Shown here piece after piece: positions 9,127 through 17,186 of a stretch of DNA of 64,000 bases. Numbering within the stretch: the stretch's first letter is position 1; every line of letters begins with the position of its first letter. The stretch is from positions 1 through 64,000 of the forward strand of contig JBEPYM010000003.1 in NCBI GenBank assembly GCA_041641375.1, written 5' to 3'. Source of the DNA: Paenibacillus_AK sp041641375 (GTDB lineage Bacteria > Bacillota > Bacilli > Paenibacillales > YIM-B00363). A model generated the notes under the pieces. That model had not been told where the DNA came from. It saw only the letters and a list, made by a program, of their open reading frames with translations, and did not search any database. Both the position numbers and the translations under genes were made by a program.

Positions 9127-10200
9127 ATGTCCCAACATTACCACAACTGCAGGTCATCCTTACCCTTGAAGGATATTGGATATATTGAATTTGCATCCGA
9201 CAATATCGCGGTCTGTACAGTTATAAGGGATGTAATTCAAGAGATCGCTTATTCCGAGAATCCCGATTTAAGTCTGCATTATGATGATCAAGAGCAGCTT
9301 CTCAAACTATTCAGCAAGCTCCAGAAGCAACTTTCAGCAGAAGATATCCAGAGAGTCCAATGTCGGATTTCCTATGATACGGAAGAGAATTTTACGCCTA
9401 AGGAAAGCGATAACGAAGGTGCCGAAGCTTGGGCTCCATTATCTAGCTTGTTAGACGAGATTGGTGGAAGAAGCGTTGCCGACTACATTCTGCATCGTTC
9501 CTTCACCGCACATTTGCAGCCTATTGTACAGCCAAGCGGCAGCATTATCGGATATGAATTTCTGACACGCCCTTTACCGGAGCAAATGCCTTTTCGTCCT
9601 GCGGAGTTATTCGAGAAAGCTCGTAAAATTGGGCAGCATTCTTTTCTGGATCGAGCGGCTAGACAATTGGCTATCCGAATGAGCGCCTCACATCTTCAGA
9701 ACGGGATGAAGAGATTTATTAACTTCTCACCCTCATCTTTACACTGTCCGAACGCATGCCTTAAAGGGACATTTGATATGATCAAGGAGCTTGGAACAGA
9801 TCCGGGCGATTATGTTTTTGAAGTTACGGAAACCGAGCCGCTGAATGATCCTGGCCTGAGGAAAATCTTCGACGTGTATAGACAAGAAGGAATTCGGCTT
9901 GCACTCGATGATGTAGGCACCGGATTTGCTACGTTGGATGCCGTGAATCAACTTCAGCCGGAATATGTGAAAATGGATCGCAGATGGATTAGCAATTGTG
10001 ATACGGATAAAATCAAACAAAATTATATTGATGAACTGCTGGATCGGGTATCACGATTCCATGGCGTCATTTTAGCTGAAGGTGTCGAACGTCTGGAAGA
10101 ATGGAACTACCTAAAAAAATCAGGGGTTTCCCTATTCCAAGGTTTCCTGTTCGGTCGTGCATTACCCGTGCCTGCATCGATTCCTGTAGGCGTAAAGTGA
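9127..10200 (+). CDS. EAL domain protein (probable c-di-GMP phosphodiesterase)
   Basis: 357 aa. The first 110 residues match no domain I recognise. The EAL domain covers about 125-350: E144-F-L in place of EAL, NFSPSSL, EVTETE, LDDVGTGF, VKMDR, AEGVE and FQGFLFG. The residues usually needed for metal binding and catalysis appear present, so hydrolysis of c-di-GMP is plausible. AAGGAGGG precedes ATG 9127. No membrane segment, so cytoplasmic. Divergent from gatCAB. Confidence 0.9.
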   Translation: MSQHYHNCRSSLPLKDIGYIEFASDNIAVCTVIRDVIQEIAYSENPDLSLHYDDQEQLLKLFSKLQKQLSAEDIQRVQCRISYDTEENFTPKESDNEGAEAWAPLSSLLDEIGGRSVADYILHRSFTAHLQPIVQPSGSIIGYEFLTRPLPEQMPFRPAELFEKARKIGQHSFLDRAARQLAIRMSASHLQNGMKRFINFSPSSLHCPNACLKGTFDMIKELGTDPGDYVFEVTETEPLNDPGLRKIFDVYRQEGIRLALDDVGTGFATLDAVNQLQPEYVKMDRRWISNCDTDKIKQNYIDELLDRVSRFHGVILAEGVERLEEWNYLKKSGVSLFQGFLFGRALPVPASIPVGVK

Positions 10201-10209
10201 GCAGCACAA

Positions 10210-10270
10210 AAATAGCGCAGAGATGTTATCTTAAAGGATAAGATAATTTTCCCCTGCGCTATTGTTGTTC
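10210..10270 (+). terminator. Terminator after EAL gene
   Basis: Arms AATAGCGCAG and CTGCGCTATT pair around an inner hairpin and are followed by TTGTTCTTT. Confidence 0.75.
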
Positions 10271-10291
10271 TTTATGGGTCTTTCTTTGTCA

Positions 10292-10708
10292 TTAAATCCA
10301 AGCCTTCAGATTCACCTGACGGATGAACTCCTCGCGACTGAGCACCTCTTTGCTTACTTCTTCGACGGGCTGCTCTTCTTCTTTGTTACCGTTCATAATT
10401 CGCTTGAACAGATCTTCATTACGTGTAACTAAGGCGAAATCAATAAGAGCTTCTCTCTCAATTCGTTCTACTTCAAGCTCTAACAATGTCTCTTCCAATT
10501 CGACATCCTCACACGGGACATAGAACTGTCTATTTGCTTTGGGTACGCGGATAATATAATCAAAGACACTATCATTATTACGGTCATAAGCAATAACATA
10601 ACCGTATTCGCCAACAGGTAAGTTCTGCTCAAAGTGGTCATCAACGATTACGACTTTTTCCCCTAGCTTCAGCAATCTGATTCTCCCCTTCTCGTTGCAT
10701 GAGGTCAT
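10292..10708 (-). CDS. Conserved small protein with IDEAL-like motif
   Basis: Up to 138 aa. The N-terminal half is beta-rich (LKLGEKVVIVDDHFEQNLPVG..) and the C-terminal half is acidic and helical. ALIDFALVTRNEDLFKRIM resembles the IDEAL motif of small Bacillota proteins. The alternative start is TTG near 10680, which follows AGGGGAG at good spacing, whereas ATG 10708 has only a weak AGGAT. Function unknown. ATG 10708 lies inside one copy of a 17-bp direct repeat. Confidence 0.6.
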   Translation of the reverse strand: MTSCNEKGRIRLLKLGEKVVIVDDHFEQNLPVGEYGYVIAYDRNNDSVFDYIIRVPKANRQFYVPCEDVELEETLLELEVERIEREALIDFALVTRNEDLFKRIMNGNKEEEQPVEEVSKEVLSREEFIRQVNLKAWI

Positions 10709-10752
10709 TCTACTATCCTACAAAAATCTACTTAGTTCTACTATCCTACAAA
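10708..10752. repeat. 17-bp direct repeat pair upstream of the IDEAL-like gene
   Basis: TTCTACTATCCTACAAA occurs at 10708-10724 and again, identical, at 10736-10752 (period 28 bp). The position around the gene start suggests a regulatory site or a small tandem duplication. The rest of 10753-10947 is AT-rich with no gene seen. Confidence 0.7.
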
Positions 10753-10947
10753 GATAACATAGGTACAGTCAGTTCGGAAACCATATAACGGAACAAATTT
10801 TTTCCATCTGCAAGCTATATGTAAATCATACTATATCGCTCAGCTAGGTTGCAAATATGTTAGATAGATTAACAAATTTACATGATAATCCTAATAAACA
10901 GCTCAGACTTCACGATATAAAAGCTTTTTCTTCTACGCAGATATTAT

Positions 10948-12162
10948 CTAAACTGGTAATTGGAATAGCTTCTCGGGAGAGATTGTTAGAGCACGGCAAC
11001 CGGATTCGGTAATAAGATATGTATTTTCTATTCCAACCACTCCAAGACCTGGAAAGGTAAACTTAGGCTCCACTGCGATTGTCATGCCGGTTTCTAGCGG
11101 AGCAACAAAACCTCTGGCCAGAACTGGCCATTCGTCGATTTCAAGACCAATTCCGTGGCCTAGGAATTTTACTTGGTCCTGACCAAAGCCCATAAAGTGC
11201 TCAGATAATCCAGCTTCCTCCGCTATCCGCAACGCCTCCGAATACAGCTGTTCCGGCCTAGTCCCAGGACGGAGAAGCTCCTCGGAGCGCCTAATGATGA
11301 CCCCGGCAGTCTCATATGCAAATTGAAGCTGCGGCGAGAGTTCACCGATGACCGCAGTCCTTGTCTGGTCAATTGTATAACCATCCACGCAGCAGCCTAT
11401 ATCAATGAGAATGGGTTCATTTCGGCCAATCGGACGCAAGCTGACGCTTTGCGGTGCCGCAGGAGACAGCCCGCGTCCGCCTGCCGGACCATCGAAATAA
11501 GTCGGCTCAGCAGCGGCATCACCTGCAGCAACAACACCAGTCATAATTTCTTGGTTATATCCACGCATTCTCATCAAGCCGATATGGCCATTAAGTCGCA
11601 TGGAATTCTCAATAACAGCCATTAATTCTAGCTCAGTCATCCCCTCGGATAAGCTGGACAGACCTTTGTCCAGTGCGATAGCAGCAACCTCTGCTGCTCT
11701 AGAAATACAAGAGATCTCATACTCTGATTTCACACTGCGTGTATTCCTAAGCAAGGCTGAGGCATCGGTCCATAATGCCTGAGGAACAGCTTCGGTTAAC
11801 CTCATATATATTAAAGCGGGCATCACGTCAAGATCGGCTCCAAGTAATGGCCGCTTGCCGGAAATCGCCCCGAACACCGCGGGATAGTCATTCTCTAATT
11901 GCTTGCCGAATTGTCGAAAAGATTCCAATGACGTAGTTTGTACTTGAGACTCTGAGAGTGCCCGAGTCAAGCTTCTTCGAACATAAAAGGTTGGAGTACC
12001 TTCAGCAGGCACAAACAAATAGCCGGTTTGCATAGAACCGGCTAAATAATAAATACCAACATTCTGTGAAATCAAGCAGCCGCTTAATCCATTCTCGATC
12101 AAGCTGCGCTGCAGCCGCATTTGACGGTTGTTCCATTCTGCTTGCTGTGGAAAATTAAGCAT
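10948..12162 (-). CDS. M24 family metallopeptidase (Xaa-Pro aminopeptidase-like)
   Basis: 404 aa with a creatinase-like N-terminal domain (about 10-150) and a pita-bread catalytic domain. Metal ligands are visible: IDIGCCVDGYTIDQTR (two Asp), FLGHGIGLEIDE (His), VEPKFTFPG (Glu) and GIENTYLI (Glu). Predicted role: removal of N-terminal residues before proline in peptide turnover. A lone gene next to the Tad locus, whose last gene ends at 12245. Confidence 0.9.
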   Translation of the reverse strand: MLNFPQQAEWNNRQMRLQRSLIENGLSGCLISQNVGIYYLAGSMQTGYLFVPAEGTPTFYVRRSLTRALSESQVQTTSLESFRQFGKQLENDYPAVFGAISGKRPLLGADLDVMPALIYMRLTEAVPQALWTDASALLRNTRSVKSEYEISCISRAAEVAAIALDKGLSSLSEGMTELELMAVIENSMRLNGHIGLMRMRGYNQEIMTGVVAAGDAAAEPTYFDGPAGGRGLSPAAPQSVSLRPIGRNEPILIDIGCCVDGYTIDQTRTAVIGELSPQLQFAYETAGVIIRRSEELLRPGTRPEQLYSEALRIAEEAGLSEHFMGFGQDQVKFLGHGIGLEIDEWPVLARGFVAPLETGMTIAVEPKFTFPGLGVVGIENTYLITESGCRALTISPEKLFQLPV

Positions 12163-12244
12163 TCTGTGAGCACCCCTTTAACGTCCTAACACTTGATCTC
12201 ATTAGATCAAAAGAACAGGGGAACGTCAATAATTCTTAAAAGTC

Positions 12245-12727
12245 TCAATACACTAATTGCGCTGTCCCTTTCAAATCCCATTTAACAGGAGCTAACACAC
12301 CGAATAGCCGCGGATAAATGACATGAATAATCAATACAACACCCGGTCGATCAAGCGTAACTTCATATCCGTAAAGAGAATTACGGTAGGTATAAGGAAA
12401 ATCTATCTCGTCGTTAATCACTTCAAATACGCGTACTGCAACCCGATCTCTTAGGAAGCTGCCCGGAACCGGATTTAGCTCAGCATCTAACGACAAATTC
12501 TCACGGAGATAGACTATTAAAGCTTCTTCAGCCTTCTCTCCTTTAATCGATAACACACCAAGTTCAAGCTTTTCCCGATCCAGCTGCTGCGCGGCCGCAT
12601 GCGCTGCACGATCCACAGCTCTCTTGGCCTCGTGTACCGTACCCATTGCCAGTTCCTCATCCATCTGCAAGGCATGAAGCATCCACCAGATGACGATCAT
12701 CAGCACGCTGAACACTAGCTTGGCCAT
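12245..12727 (-). CDS. TadE/TadG-like minor pilin or pilus-associated protein
   Basis: 160 aa with an N-terminal hydrophobic helix (LVFSVLMIVIWWMLHAL) followed by a long amphipathic helix and a beta-rich tail, the architecture of Tad pseudopilins and their Paenibacillus relatives. Last gene of the Tad locus. It follows the neighbouring TadE-like gene by 18 bp. Assignment rests mostly on topology and context. Confidence 0.6.
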   Translation of the reverse strand: MAKLVFSVLMIVIWWMLHALQMDEELAMGTVHEAKRAVDRAAHAAAQQLDREKLELGVLSIKGEKAEEALIVYLRENLSLDAELNPVPGSFLRDRVAVRVFEVINDEIDFPYTYRNSLYGYEVTLDRPGVVLIIHVIYPRLFGVLAPVKWDLKGTAQLVY

Positions 12728-12745
12728 AAAAGACCGACTCCTTCA

Positions 12746-13171
12746 TCAAGGCACAAACTCGCTCATCTTCATCCCGCCGCCGGCAATTCTAGCATGATCG
12801 GGAGGCGGCTCTAATCCGATTAAACGGTCGATATTCAGTAAATTTTCGTAGGGATAAGTAATCATTAACCGAATTCCGACTCCCCGCGGCAGAGGAGCTG
12901 CAGCATTATCCCCTTCTGCTCCGGAGGTTGAGGAAATGTCGTATTGAAGTAATGGGGAAGAAAACCCATACTGAGCTAAACGTATCCGAGATTCCGCGAC
13001 CATAGTGCCATCAATATAGCCATAGCGACCGCTGGCACCTATTTCTAGCAAATAATCAACCTCTTGCTGGAGCAAGGCTTGGCGGATGACTAACACATGC
13101 TTATAAATGGGAGAAAACATTAGCCAGCAAAAAAGAGCGGCAAACATGACGAACACCAGCAGTTGCTTCAC
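12746..13171 (-). CDS. TadE-like pilus-associated protein
   Basis: 141 aa with a hydrophobic N-terminal helix (LLVFVMFAALFCWLMF) and an extracellular tail. It starts with GTG 13171, overlapping the stop of the preceding small gene (GTGA), so translation is coupled. Context places it in the Tad pilus assembly locus; the precise role is not recognised. Confidence 0.6.
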   Translation of the reverse strand: MKQLLVFVMFAALFCWLMFSPIYKHVLVIRQALLQQEVDYLLEIGASGRYGYIDGTMVAESRIRLAQYGFSSPLLQYDISSTSGAEGDNAAAPLPRGVGIRLMITYPYENLLNIDRLIGLEPPPDHARIAGGGMKMSEFVP

Positions 13172-13314
13172 GGACTCAAACGGGAAATGTGATCTGCCAT
13201 TCTAGTCCCTGATTCATTGATCCGGCTATTCGTTCCGTCATTGCCTTGGGCGATTTGCATGTAAAGAAATACAACAGTCACAACCATCAGCATCGTCATC
13301 AGAAGCTGTCGCAT
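13168..13314 (-). CDS. Small single-pass membrane protein, Tad locus (copy B)
   Basis: 48 aa from ATG 13314, which follows AAAGGAG. It starts MRQLLMTMLMVVTVVFLYM, then a short polar tail containing DGTNSRI. It resembles the gene immediately upstream in length, hydrophobic N-terminus and an RI-containing polar tail, so the two look like tandem paralogues. Possibly small Flp/pilin-like or accessory subunits; no GxxxxE prepilin cleavage motif is evident. Confidence 0.6.
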   Translation of the reverse strand: MRQLLMTMLMVVTVVFLYMQIAQGNDGTNSRINESGTRMADHISRLSP

Positions 13315-13336
13315 CAAACTATTCTCCTTTCTGCTA

Positions 13337-13486
13337 CTAGGGCTGTAAACTTCCGAGAGTCGTGTTTGCCGTTGATCCATGAGTTTCTATGCGCGCACGT
13401 GTACCTGTATTGTCCTGAGCAACAATGGTGTTGAACATAAGCGCTACTACGATAAGCATCATAACAGTGATAAGAATGTTCCTCAT
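13337..13486 (-). CDS. Small single-pass membrane protein, Tad locus (copy A)
   Basis: 49 aa: MRNILITVMMLIVVALMF followed by a polar tail (QDNTGTRARIETHGS..). AAGGGAGG precedes ATG 13486. Same size and shape as the next gene, with similar N-termini (MRNILITVMM versus MRQLLMTMLM). Between tadC and the TadE-like genes. Confidence 0.6.
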   Translation of the reverse strand: MRNILITVMMLIVVALMFNTIVAQDNTGTRARIETHGSTANTTLGSLQP

Positions 13487-13501
13487 CCGATAACCTCCCT
13501 T

Positions 13502-14395
13502 CTAAGGATTGAGAGCATCAAAAAGCTTGGCAGCCTCTTGAACCCAGGGGTAAAGAAAAATTTGAAAAGTATATAGAATGGGAATACCCGCGAGTACAAA
13601 TAAAAGATAGGAGGTCGTTTCTTTGCGTGTGTCTTTGGAAAGCTCTATCTGAGCTTTGTAATCTTTGACAACTTCTCTCAGCAAATCGTATATTTCTTGG
13701 CTTTCGTTCAGACGGAGTGAACGCATGCTCTCGGCAAATCCATAAGCTTCATCCGTTCCAAGCCGCTCCTTAAAACGTTTCAGAGCCGTATCCGCATCAT
13801 GGTACCATTCATTCAGAAGCAACCCCATCTCAGCACGGATGTGCCTAGTCAGAGGCAGACATTTCATAAGCTTGCCATGCAGGTGAAGTCTAGAGCCTGT
13901 ATAGTAGAGGAGCTGGCTGCTGACCGCCACAACTTCAAGCCGAATTCGATCTGTCCTGTATCTACGTGCGGATTGAAGCCACATCCGATCACATAAAGCA
14001 ATTACAACGAAAAGCGATAGAATAAAGATAACGTTCCATGACAGCAGAAAGGAAAAAGTTCCGTTACGCCCCAACATATAGACAACAATACCAATCACAG
14101 GAAAAATCGTTAATAAACATCGCCTATAAGCCAAATAAACTTCCGGCTGCAAACGAATACCGCAGCCTGCCAACAGTACACGTCGCTCCTGCAGGCTTAT
14201 GCTCTCCCTGTCCGTATGCCAAATTCGCAGCCACCAACGCGGCGTCTGTTTATAATGCCAGTTTCGAAGGTGAATTCTCCATCTATTGTGAGGAACGAAT
14301 GACAACTTCAAGATTATTGTGAGCCCTATAAAAATAAGCCCGAACTGAACGAATCCCCCAATTCCGACAATGAGAATCTGGATGTTATCCGTCAC
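13502..14395 (-). CDS. tadC: TadC-like type II/IV secretion inner-membrane platform protein
   Basis: 297 aa, starting at GTG after GAGGAGG. Hydrophobic segments near the N-terminus, the middle (about 100-135) and the C-terminus flank a cytoplasmic domain rich in helices (SLRLNESQEIYDLLREVVKDYKAQIELSKDTRKE), as in TadB/TadC (T2SSF family). With TadB it forms the platform powered by TadA. It follows tadB by 21 bp. Confidence 0.82.
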   Translation of the reverse strand: MTDNIQILIVGIGGFVQFGLIFIGLTIILKLSFVPHNRWRIHLRNWHYKQTPRWWLRIWHTDRESISLQERRVLLAGCGIRLQPEVYLAYRRCLLTIFPVIGIVVYMLGRNGTFSFLLSWNVIFILSLFVVIALCDRMWLQSARRYRTDRIRLEVVAVSSQLLYYTGSRLHLHGKLMKCLPLTRHIRAEMGLLLNEWYHDADTALKRFKERLGTDEAYGFAESMRSLRLNESQEIYDLLREVVKDYKAQIELSKDTRKETTSYLLFVLAGIPILYTFQIFLYPWVQEAAKLFDALNP

Positions 14396-14416
14396 ATTCA
14401 GTCCTCCTCTTCAGTA

Positions 14417-15352
14417 TCATATTTTCCTCCTGGACAAATAGAGCCCCATGATCAAGGATCCAAATAACAGCACAACAGAATTGAGCACCATTCCTCTTCC
14501 CGCAGCATCCATCATATAATACTTGTAGCTCTGTTCGGGATTAAGCCGAAAGTTAATGCCGAGAAATAGTGCCAAGAAAAGGATCGGTGCAAAGTTAGCC
14601 ATCCGAATTTCCAGCAAACGATGCCGCTCTAGCTGATTCGCTAATTGTGACCGGCGCATATCAGATATAAGTTCCTTCAGATTATCTGCAACATTATTTC
14701 CTTCTTCGAGTGCCACCTTAAGGATGCTGCCGAAATAGTCCGACCATAGATGCCCGAAGGATAAGGAAAACCGACGCAAGCTCCCCTCATCATCTCCTCT
14801 CACGGATAAATTGCGATAAAGCTGGTCGAATACGGCCTGTACTTCCCCAGGGAGCCGACGTTCCTCTACCGTTTTCTGTAAAGCAATCCGAACATGACGG
14901 CATCCTGTGACGAGATAACATTGATAGAAGAGCTCCATCGCAGGAAGAAATTCTAGTCTTGTCGCCATTTGTCGGTTAATTAAAGACATGCGAAGCCCTA
15001 AATAGGGGAGGCATCCCAGAATAAGAAATAGTATGACGACAGAACGAAAGGACTGGAACACGACCACCCCCAATGCGATACCGGTTAAACCCATACCAAC
15101 GGAAATAAGAGCAAACTCTCTAGGCTGGATCCGCCACCCTAATGCCAATAGCAAATCAAATATATGCTGATGAGGCTTACTTAGCCGTGTAAGCTGGTGC
15201 GATAAATCAAGATTCCAACGCGCATCCTTATTTGCGTTCAACCGGTGCTTCCGTGATTGTAAATCCCACCAAGTGATTAGACTAATGCGAAAACTCACAT
15301 ATAATAACAGAAATAGAACTCCAATTAGCGATAGAATAGCAGCATTTAGCAT
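14417..15352 (-). CDS. tadB: TadB-like inner-membrane platform protein
   Basis: 311 aa with an N-terminal membrane helix, paired helices around 80-125 and C-terminal helices around 255-305, plus the T2SSF-type cytoplasmic core (SLRRFSLSFGHLWSDYFGSILKVALEEGNNVADNLKELISDMR). ATG 15352 overlaps the end of the tadA fragment and follows AAGGGGG. Partner of TadC and TadA in pilus assembly. Confidence 0.83.
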   Translation of the reverse strand: MLNAAILSLIGVLFLLLYVSFRISLITWWDLQSRKHRLNANKDARWNLDLSHQLTRLSKPHQHIFDLLLALGWRIQPREFALISVGMGLTGIALGVVVFQSFRSVVILFLILGCLPYLGLRMSLINRQMATRLEFLPAMELFYQCYLVTGCRHVRIALQKTVEERRLPGEVQAVFDQLYRNLSVRGDDEGSLRRFSLSFGHLWSDYFGSILKVALEEGNNVADNLKELISDMRRSQLANQLERHRLLEIRMANFAPILFLALFLGINFRLNPEQSYKYYMMDAAGRGMVLNSVVLLFGSLIMGLYLSRRKI

Positions 15353-15761
15353 GTTTCACCCCCTTTCCCTGCCGCTATATTCCGATAGCCTTCCGGGTCA
15401 AGCCTAAATATTCTTTGAGAAGCTTTATTTGAGAAAAATTCCGGAAATAGCCACCGCCCCGAAGCTTCCTCAAAGCGGACTAATTCCCTTACCTTAATCC
15501 CTTCTGTACTCCATTCGTATTCCCCGACACGTACGAGCTTTCGATCACCACCCAGCATTCGCATTTCCATTCCGATGTGCGTGACTTGCTCCGTTATGCG
15601 CCTAGTCATCGTTATGGGATTCATCCCCCTTCCATCTAACATGCACATATCCGTAATGGTTTCGGGGACATCCTCCAAGCTATTGGCATGTACGGAGGTG
15701 ATGCTGCCCTCATGTCCGCGCGTGCATGCCCTCACATAAATATTGGCATCCTCATCCCGTA
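15346..15761 (-). pseudogene. tadA: TadA/CpaF ATPase, C-terminal fragment (cut by prophage)
   Basis: Codes for the end of the secretion ATPase: DEDANIYVRACTRGHEGSI then TSVHANS, the family block that normally follows the Walker B GExR motif, and the C-terminal domain. Reading upstream, homology stops at attL. No ribosome binding site fits the first in-frame GTG (15735), so the fragment is probably untranslated. Joined to 62182-63170 through TT it restores a 469-codon frame. The fragment lacks Walker A and cannot be an active ATPase. Confidence 0.92.
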
Positions 15762-15782
15762 TTACCTTGTTATATTAAAAGA
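15751..15782. other. attL (left prophage junction)
   Basis: Chromosome-derived tadA sequence ends at 15761, the predicted crossover dinucleotide TT is 15762-15763, and phage sequence begins at 15764 with ACCTTGTTATATTAAAAGA, one arm of the attP inverted repeat. Deduced by comparing with the right junction and requiring tadA to be restored in frame. Confidence 0.85.
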
Positions 15783-15821
15783 TTCGTATAAACATCTTTC
15801 CTTCTATTATAAATGCAAAAC

Positions 15822-15847
15822 AAAAACAGCCACACATACCCGGCTGC
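15822..15847 (-). terminator. Terminator at left end of prophage
   Basis: The minus-strand hairpin CAGCC / GGCTG (arms 15842-15846 and 15827-15831) is followed by TTTTTG. It ends the leftmost phage operon just before attL and should shield the tadA fragment from phage transcription. Confidence 0.7.
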
Positions 15848-16033
15848 TCATTCACTCAATATCACATTACCATCTCTATATACATCTATGAAATATGATT
15901 GTCCGGACGGAAGAGTTATTTTACACACCATATATTCGTATTTCGTCCCGGACCTTCCGAACGTCTCTAGCTTGCCTAATGTGTTCAAGTGTTCGTATGC
16001 TTCTTCTACGGTTGGATATTTGCGGGATTTCAT
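15848..16033 (-). CDS. Small phage protein, unknown
   Basis: 61 aa, not recognised. A charged helical N-terminus (YPTVEEAYEHLNTLGKLETFG) precedes a beta-rich tail. It overlaps the preceding gene by 4 bp and is the last gene before attL, a position that in serine-integrase phages can hold accessory or excision-related genes. Confidence 0.6.
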   Translation of the reverse strand: MKSRKYPTVEEAYEHLNTLGKLETFGRSGTKYEYMVCKITLPSGQSYFIDVYRDGNVILSE

Positions 16034-16410
16034 TGGCGTAGTTGTTGGAGTGCTTCTTCTGAAATATTGCCGGACATCATAAGCATTAACTCTGCATCTT
16101 CGCCCTTCACATCAAGGTAAGCATTTTTAAATACTTTTTCCAAAGCCTCCTCTGCTATCTCTAAACGGGATAGGAGGTACTCCGCATCACTATGGAATGT
16201 GTTTGCTAAATCAAACGCAGAGTCGTAAGGAATTACACTTCCTGGCTTCAATCGTGCCTTTATCTCATCTATCCTCGACATCCTCTCACCCTCCTCTATA
16301 ATCTTCCTCATCCCGGCCGGCAACTCTTCCGTTAATAGTTCCTTTGCTTGATCGGGTGTTAGCTTAGTCTTTCCTATGTCGTGGAGTATGTAGATTTTAT
16401 TTGGTTCCAT
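16030..16410 (-). CDS. Phage protein, unknown (helical)
   Basis: 126 aa. An internal start at MSRIDEIKARLKPG would give a short alternative form. The C-terminal half (DAEYLLSRLEIAEEALEKV..) is helical and resembles small hypothetical proteins common in Gram-positive phages. No function inferred. Part of a five-gene leftward operon starting from the promoter near 17.06-17.09 kb. Confidence 0.6.
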   Translation of the reverse strand: MEPNKIYILHDIGKTKLTPDQAKELLTEELPAGMRKIIEEGERMSRIDEIKARLKPGSVIPYDSAFDLANTFHSDAEYLLSRLEIAEEALEKVFKNAYLDVKGEDAELMLMMSGNISEEALQQLRQ

Positions 16411-16423
16411 GTGGGGGCTCCTT

Positions 16424-16630
16424 TTAGGTAATAGAATCTACTTCACCCATTCCGAAAATAGGGTTACGTTTTAGTTTTGGAAAGTAGTTTAAGTTTGACC
16501 GTTTGCAATCTGCGCATTCTCCCGAAAGGACAAGAGAATCAAAACTTTTCATAGCTTCTTTAATGTCCGTGTGATCGGTGAATCCCATGCAATGTTTACA
16601 GAACCATTTTGGGTGGTCTAGTTCTTCCAT
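16424..16630 (-). CDS. Small zinc-ribbon phage protein
   Basis: 68 aa with CKHC near residue 12 and CADC near residue 40, a likely single zinc ribbon. Function unknown; may bind nucleic acid or a protein partner. Confidence 0.6.
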   Translation of the reverse strand: MEELDHPKWFCKHCMGFTDHTDIKEAMKSFDSLVLSGECADCKRSNLNYFPKLKRNPIFGMGEVDSIT

Positions 16631-16660
16631 CTTCTCACATCCTCTTTAGATTGGGGGGGA

Positions 16661-16843
16661 TTAAATAAGTGACTTAAATTCATTCAGACAATCGTCACAC
16701 ATTCTAATCGATATTGTCGTTCCTTCCATTACGGTAACTTCGTCATAAGGATATTTTAATCCCATACCGTCTTCATTAATCTTGCCTCTGCTACAACAAT
16801 TGCAACTATGAAAGTCTTTGATATTTCCGCGATATACCTTCAC
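16661..16843 (-). CDS. Small zinc-ribbon phage protein
   Basis: 60 aa with CNCC and CDDC motifs, so probably zinc-binding. It overlaps the upstream gene by 4 bp (ATGA). Function unknown. Confidence 0.6.
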   Translation of the reverse strand: MKVYRGNIKDFHSCNCCSRGKINEDGMGLKYPYDEVTVMEGTTISIRMCDDCLNEFKSLI

Positions 16844-17046
16844 TCTTGTTCATCTCCTCTTATTGGGGTTGAAGGTAAGTTCCGCGACTTCCTCATTTCC
16901 GCCATCCAATATTCTTTCGTCAGCTCTGTAAACTTACCGTGCGGTAGTCGCTGCAACCACTTATAAAGCTTCATTTCCTCTGAATCGCTCTTTATGAACG
17001 ACACCTGTTTAAGCGCATATTCTTTCGGTCTAGCCAATGAGATCAC
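16840..17046 (-). CDS. Small basic phage protein, unknown
   Basis: 68 aa, lysine/arginine-rich, with LYKWLQRLPHGKFTELTKEYW in the middle. First gene of the leftward operon; GAGGTGAT precedes its start. Not recognised. Confidence 0.55.
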   Translation of the reverse strand: MISLARPKEYALKQVSFIKSDSEEMKLYKWLQRLPHGKFTELTKEYWMAEMRKSRNLPSTPIRGDEQE

Positions 17047-17058
17047 CTCTGTAATTCC

Positions 17059-17087
17059 ATTATACTATGACTATTTATATAATTCAA
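17059..17087 (-). promoter_or_regulatory. Leftward promoter for the attL-proximal operon
   Basis: Minus-strand TTGAAT (17082-17087), 17 bp, perfect TATAAT (17059-17064), just ahead of the gene starting at 17046. Confidence 0.75.
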
Positions 17088-17124
17088 TAAATATACCAAT
17101 GGTCTAGTTGGCTCATAAGGTTTC

Positions 17125-17140
17125 GTATACATTTGTATAC
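17125..17140. promoter_or_regulatory. Candidate operator between divergent promoters
   Basis: Two GTATAC boxes separated by ATTT (a symmetric 16-bp site) lie between the -35 elements of the leftward and rightward promoters, a suitable place for shared control. The regulator is unknown. Confidence 0.5.
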
Positions 17141-17151
17141 CTATTTTTCTA

Positions 17152-17180
17152 TTGTCATAACCTAGCGAATCCTGTATAAT
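17152..17180 (+). promoter_or_regulatory. Rightward promoter of the structured RNA region
   Basis: TTGTCA (17152-17157), exactly 17 bp, TATAAT (17175-17180): close to the sigma-A consensus. No credible gene follows for 700 bp on this strand. Confidence 0.8.
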
Positions 17181-17186
17181 GATGGT

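Noticed and set aside
15822..15847. Idea that a phage promoter drives the downstream tad genes in the lysogen
   Set aside because: A terminator lies between the leftmost phage gene and attL, so readthrough into tadA' and tadB is unlikely.
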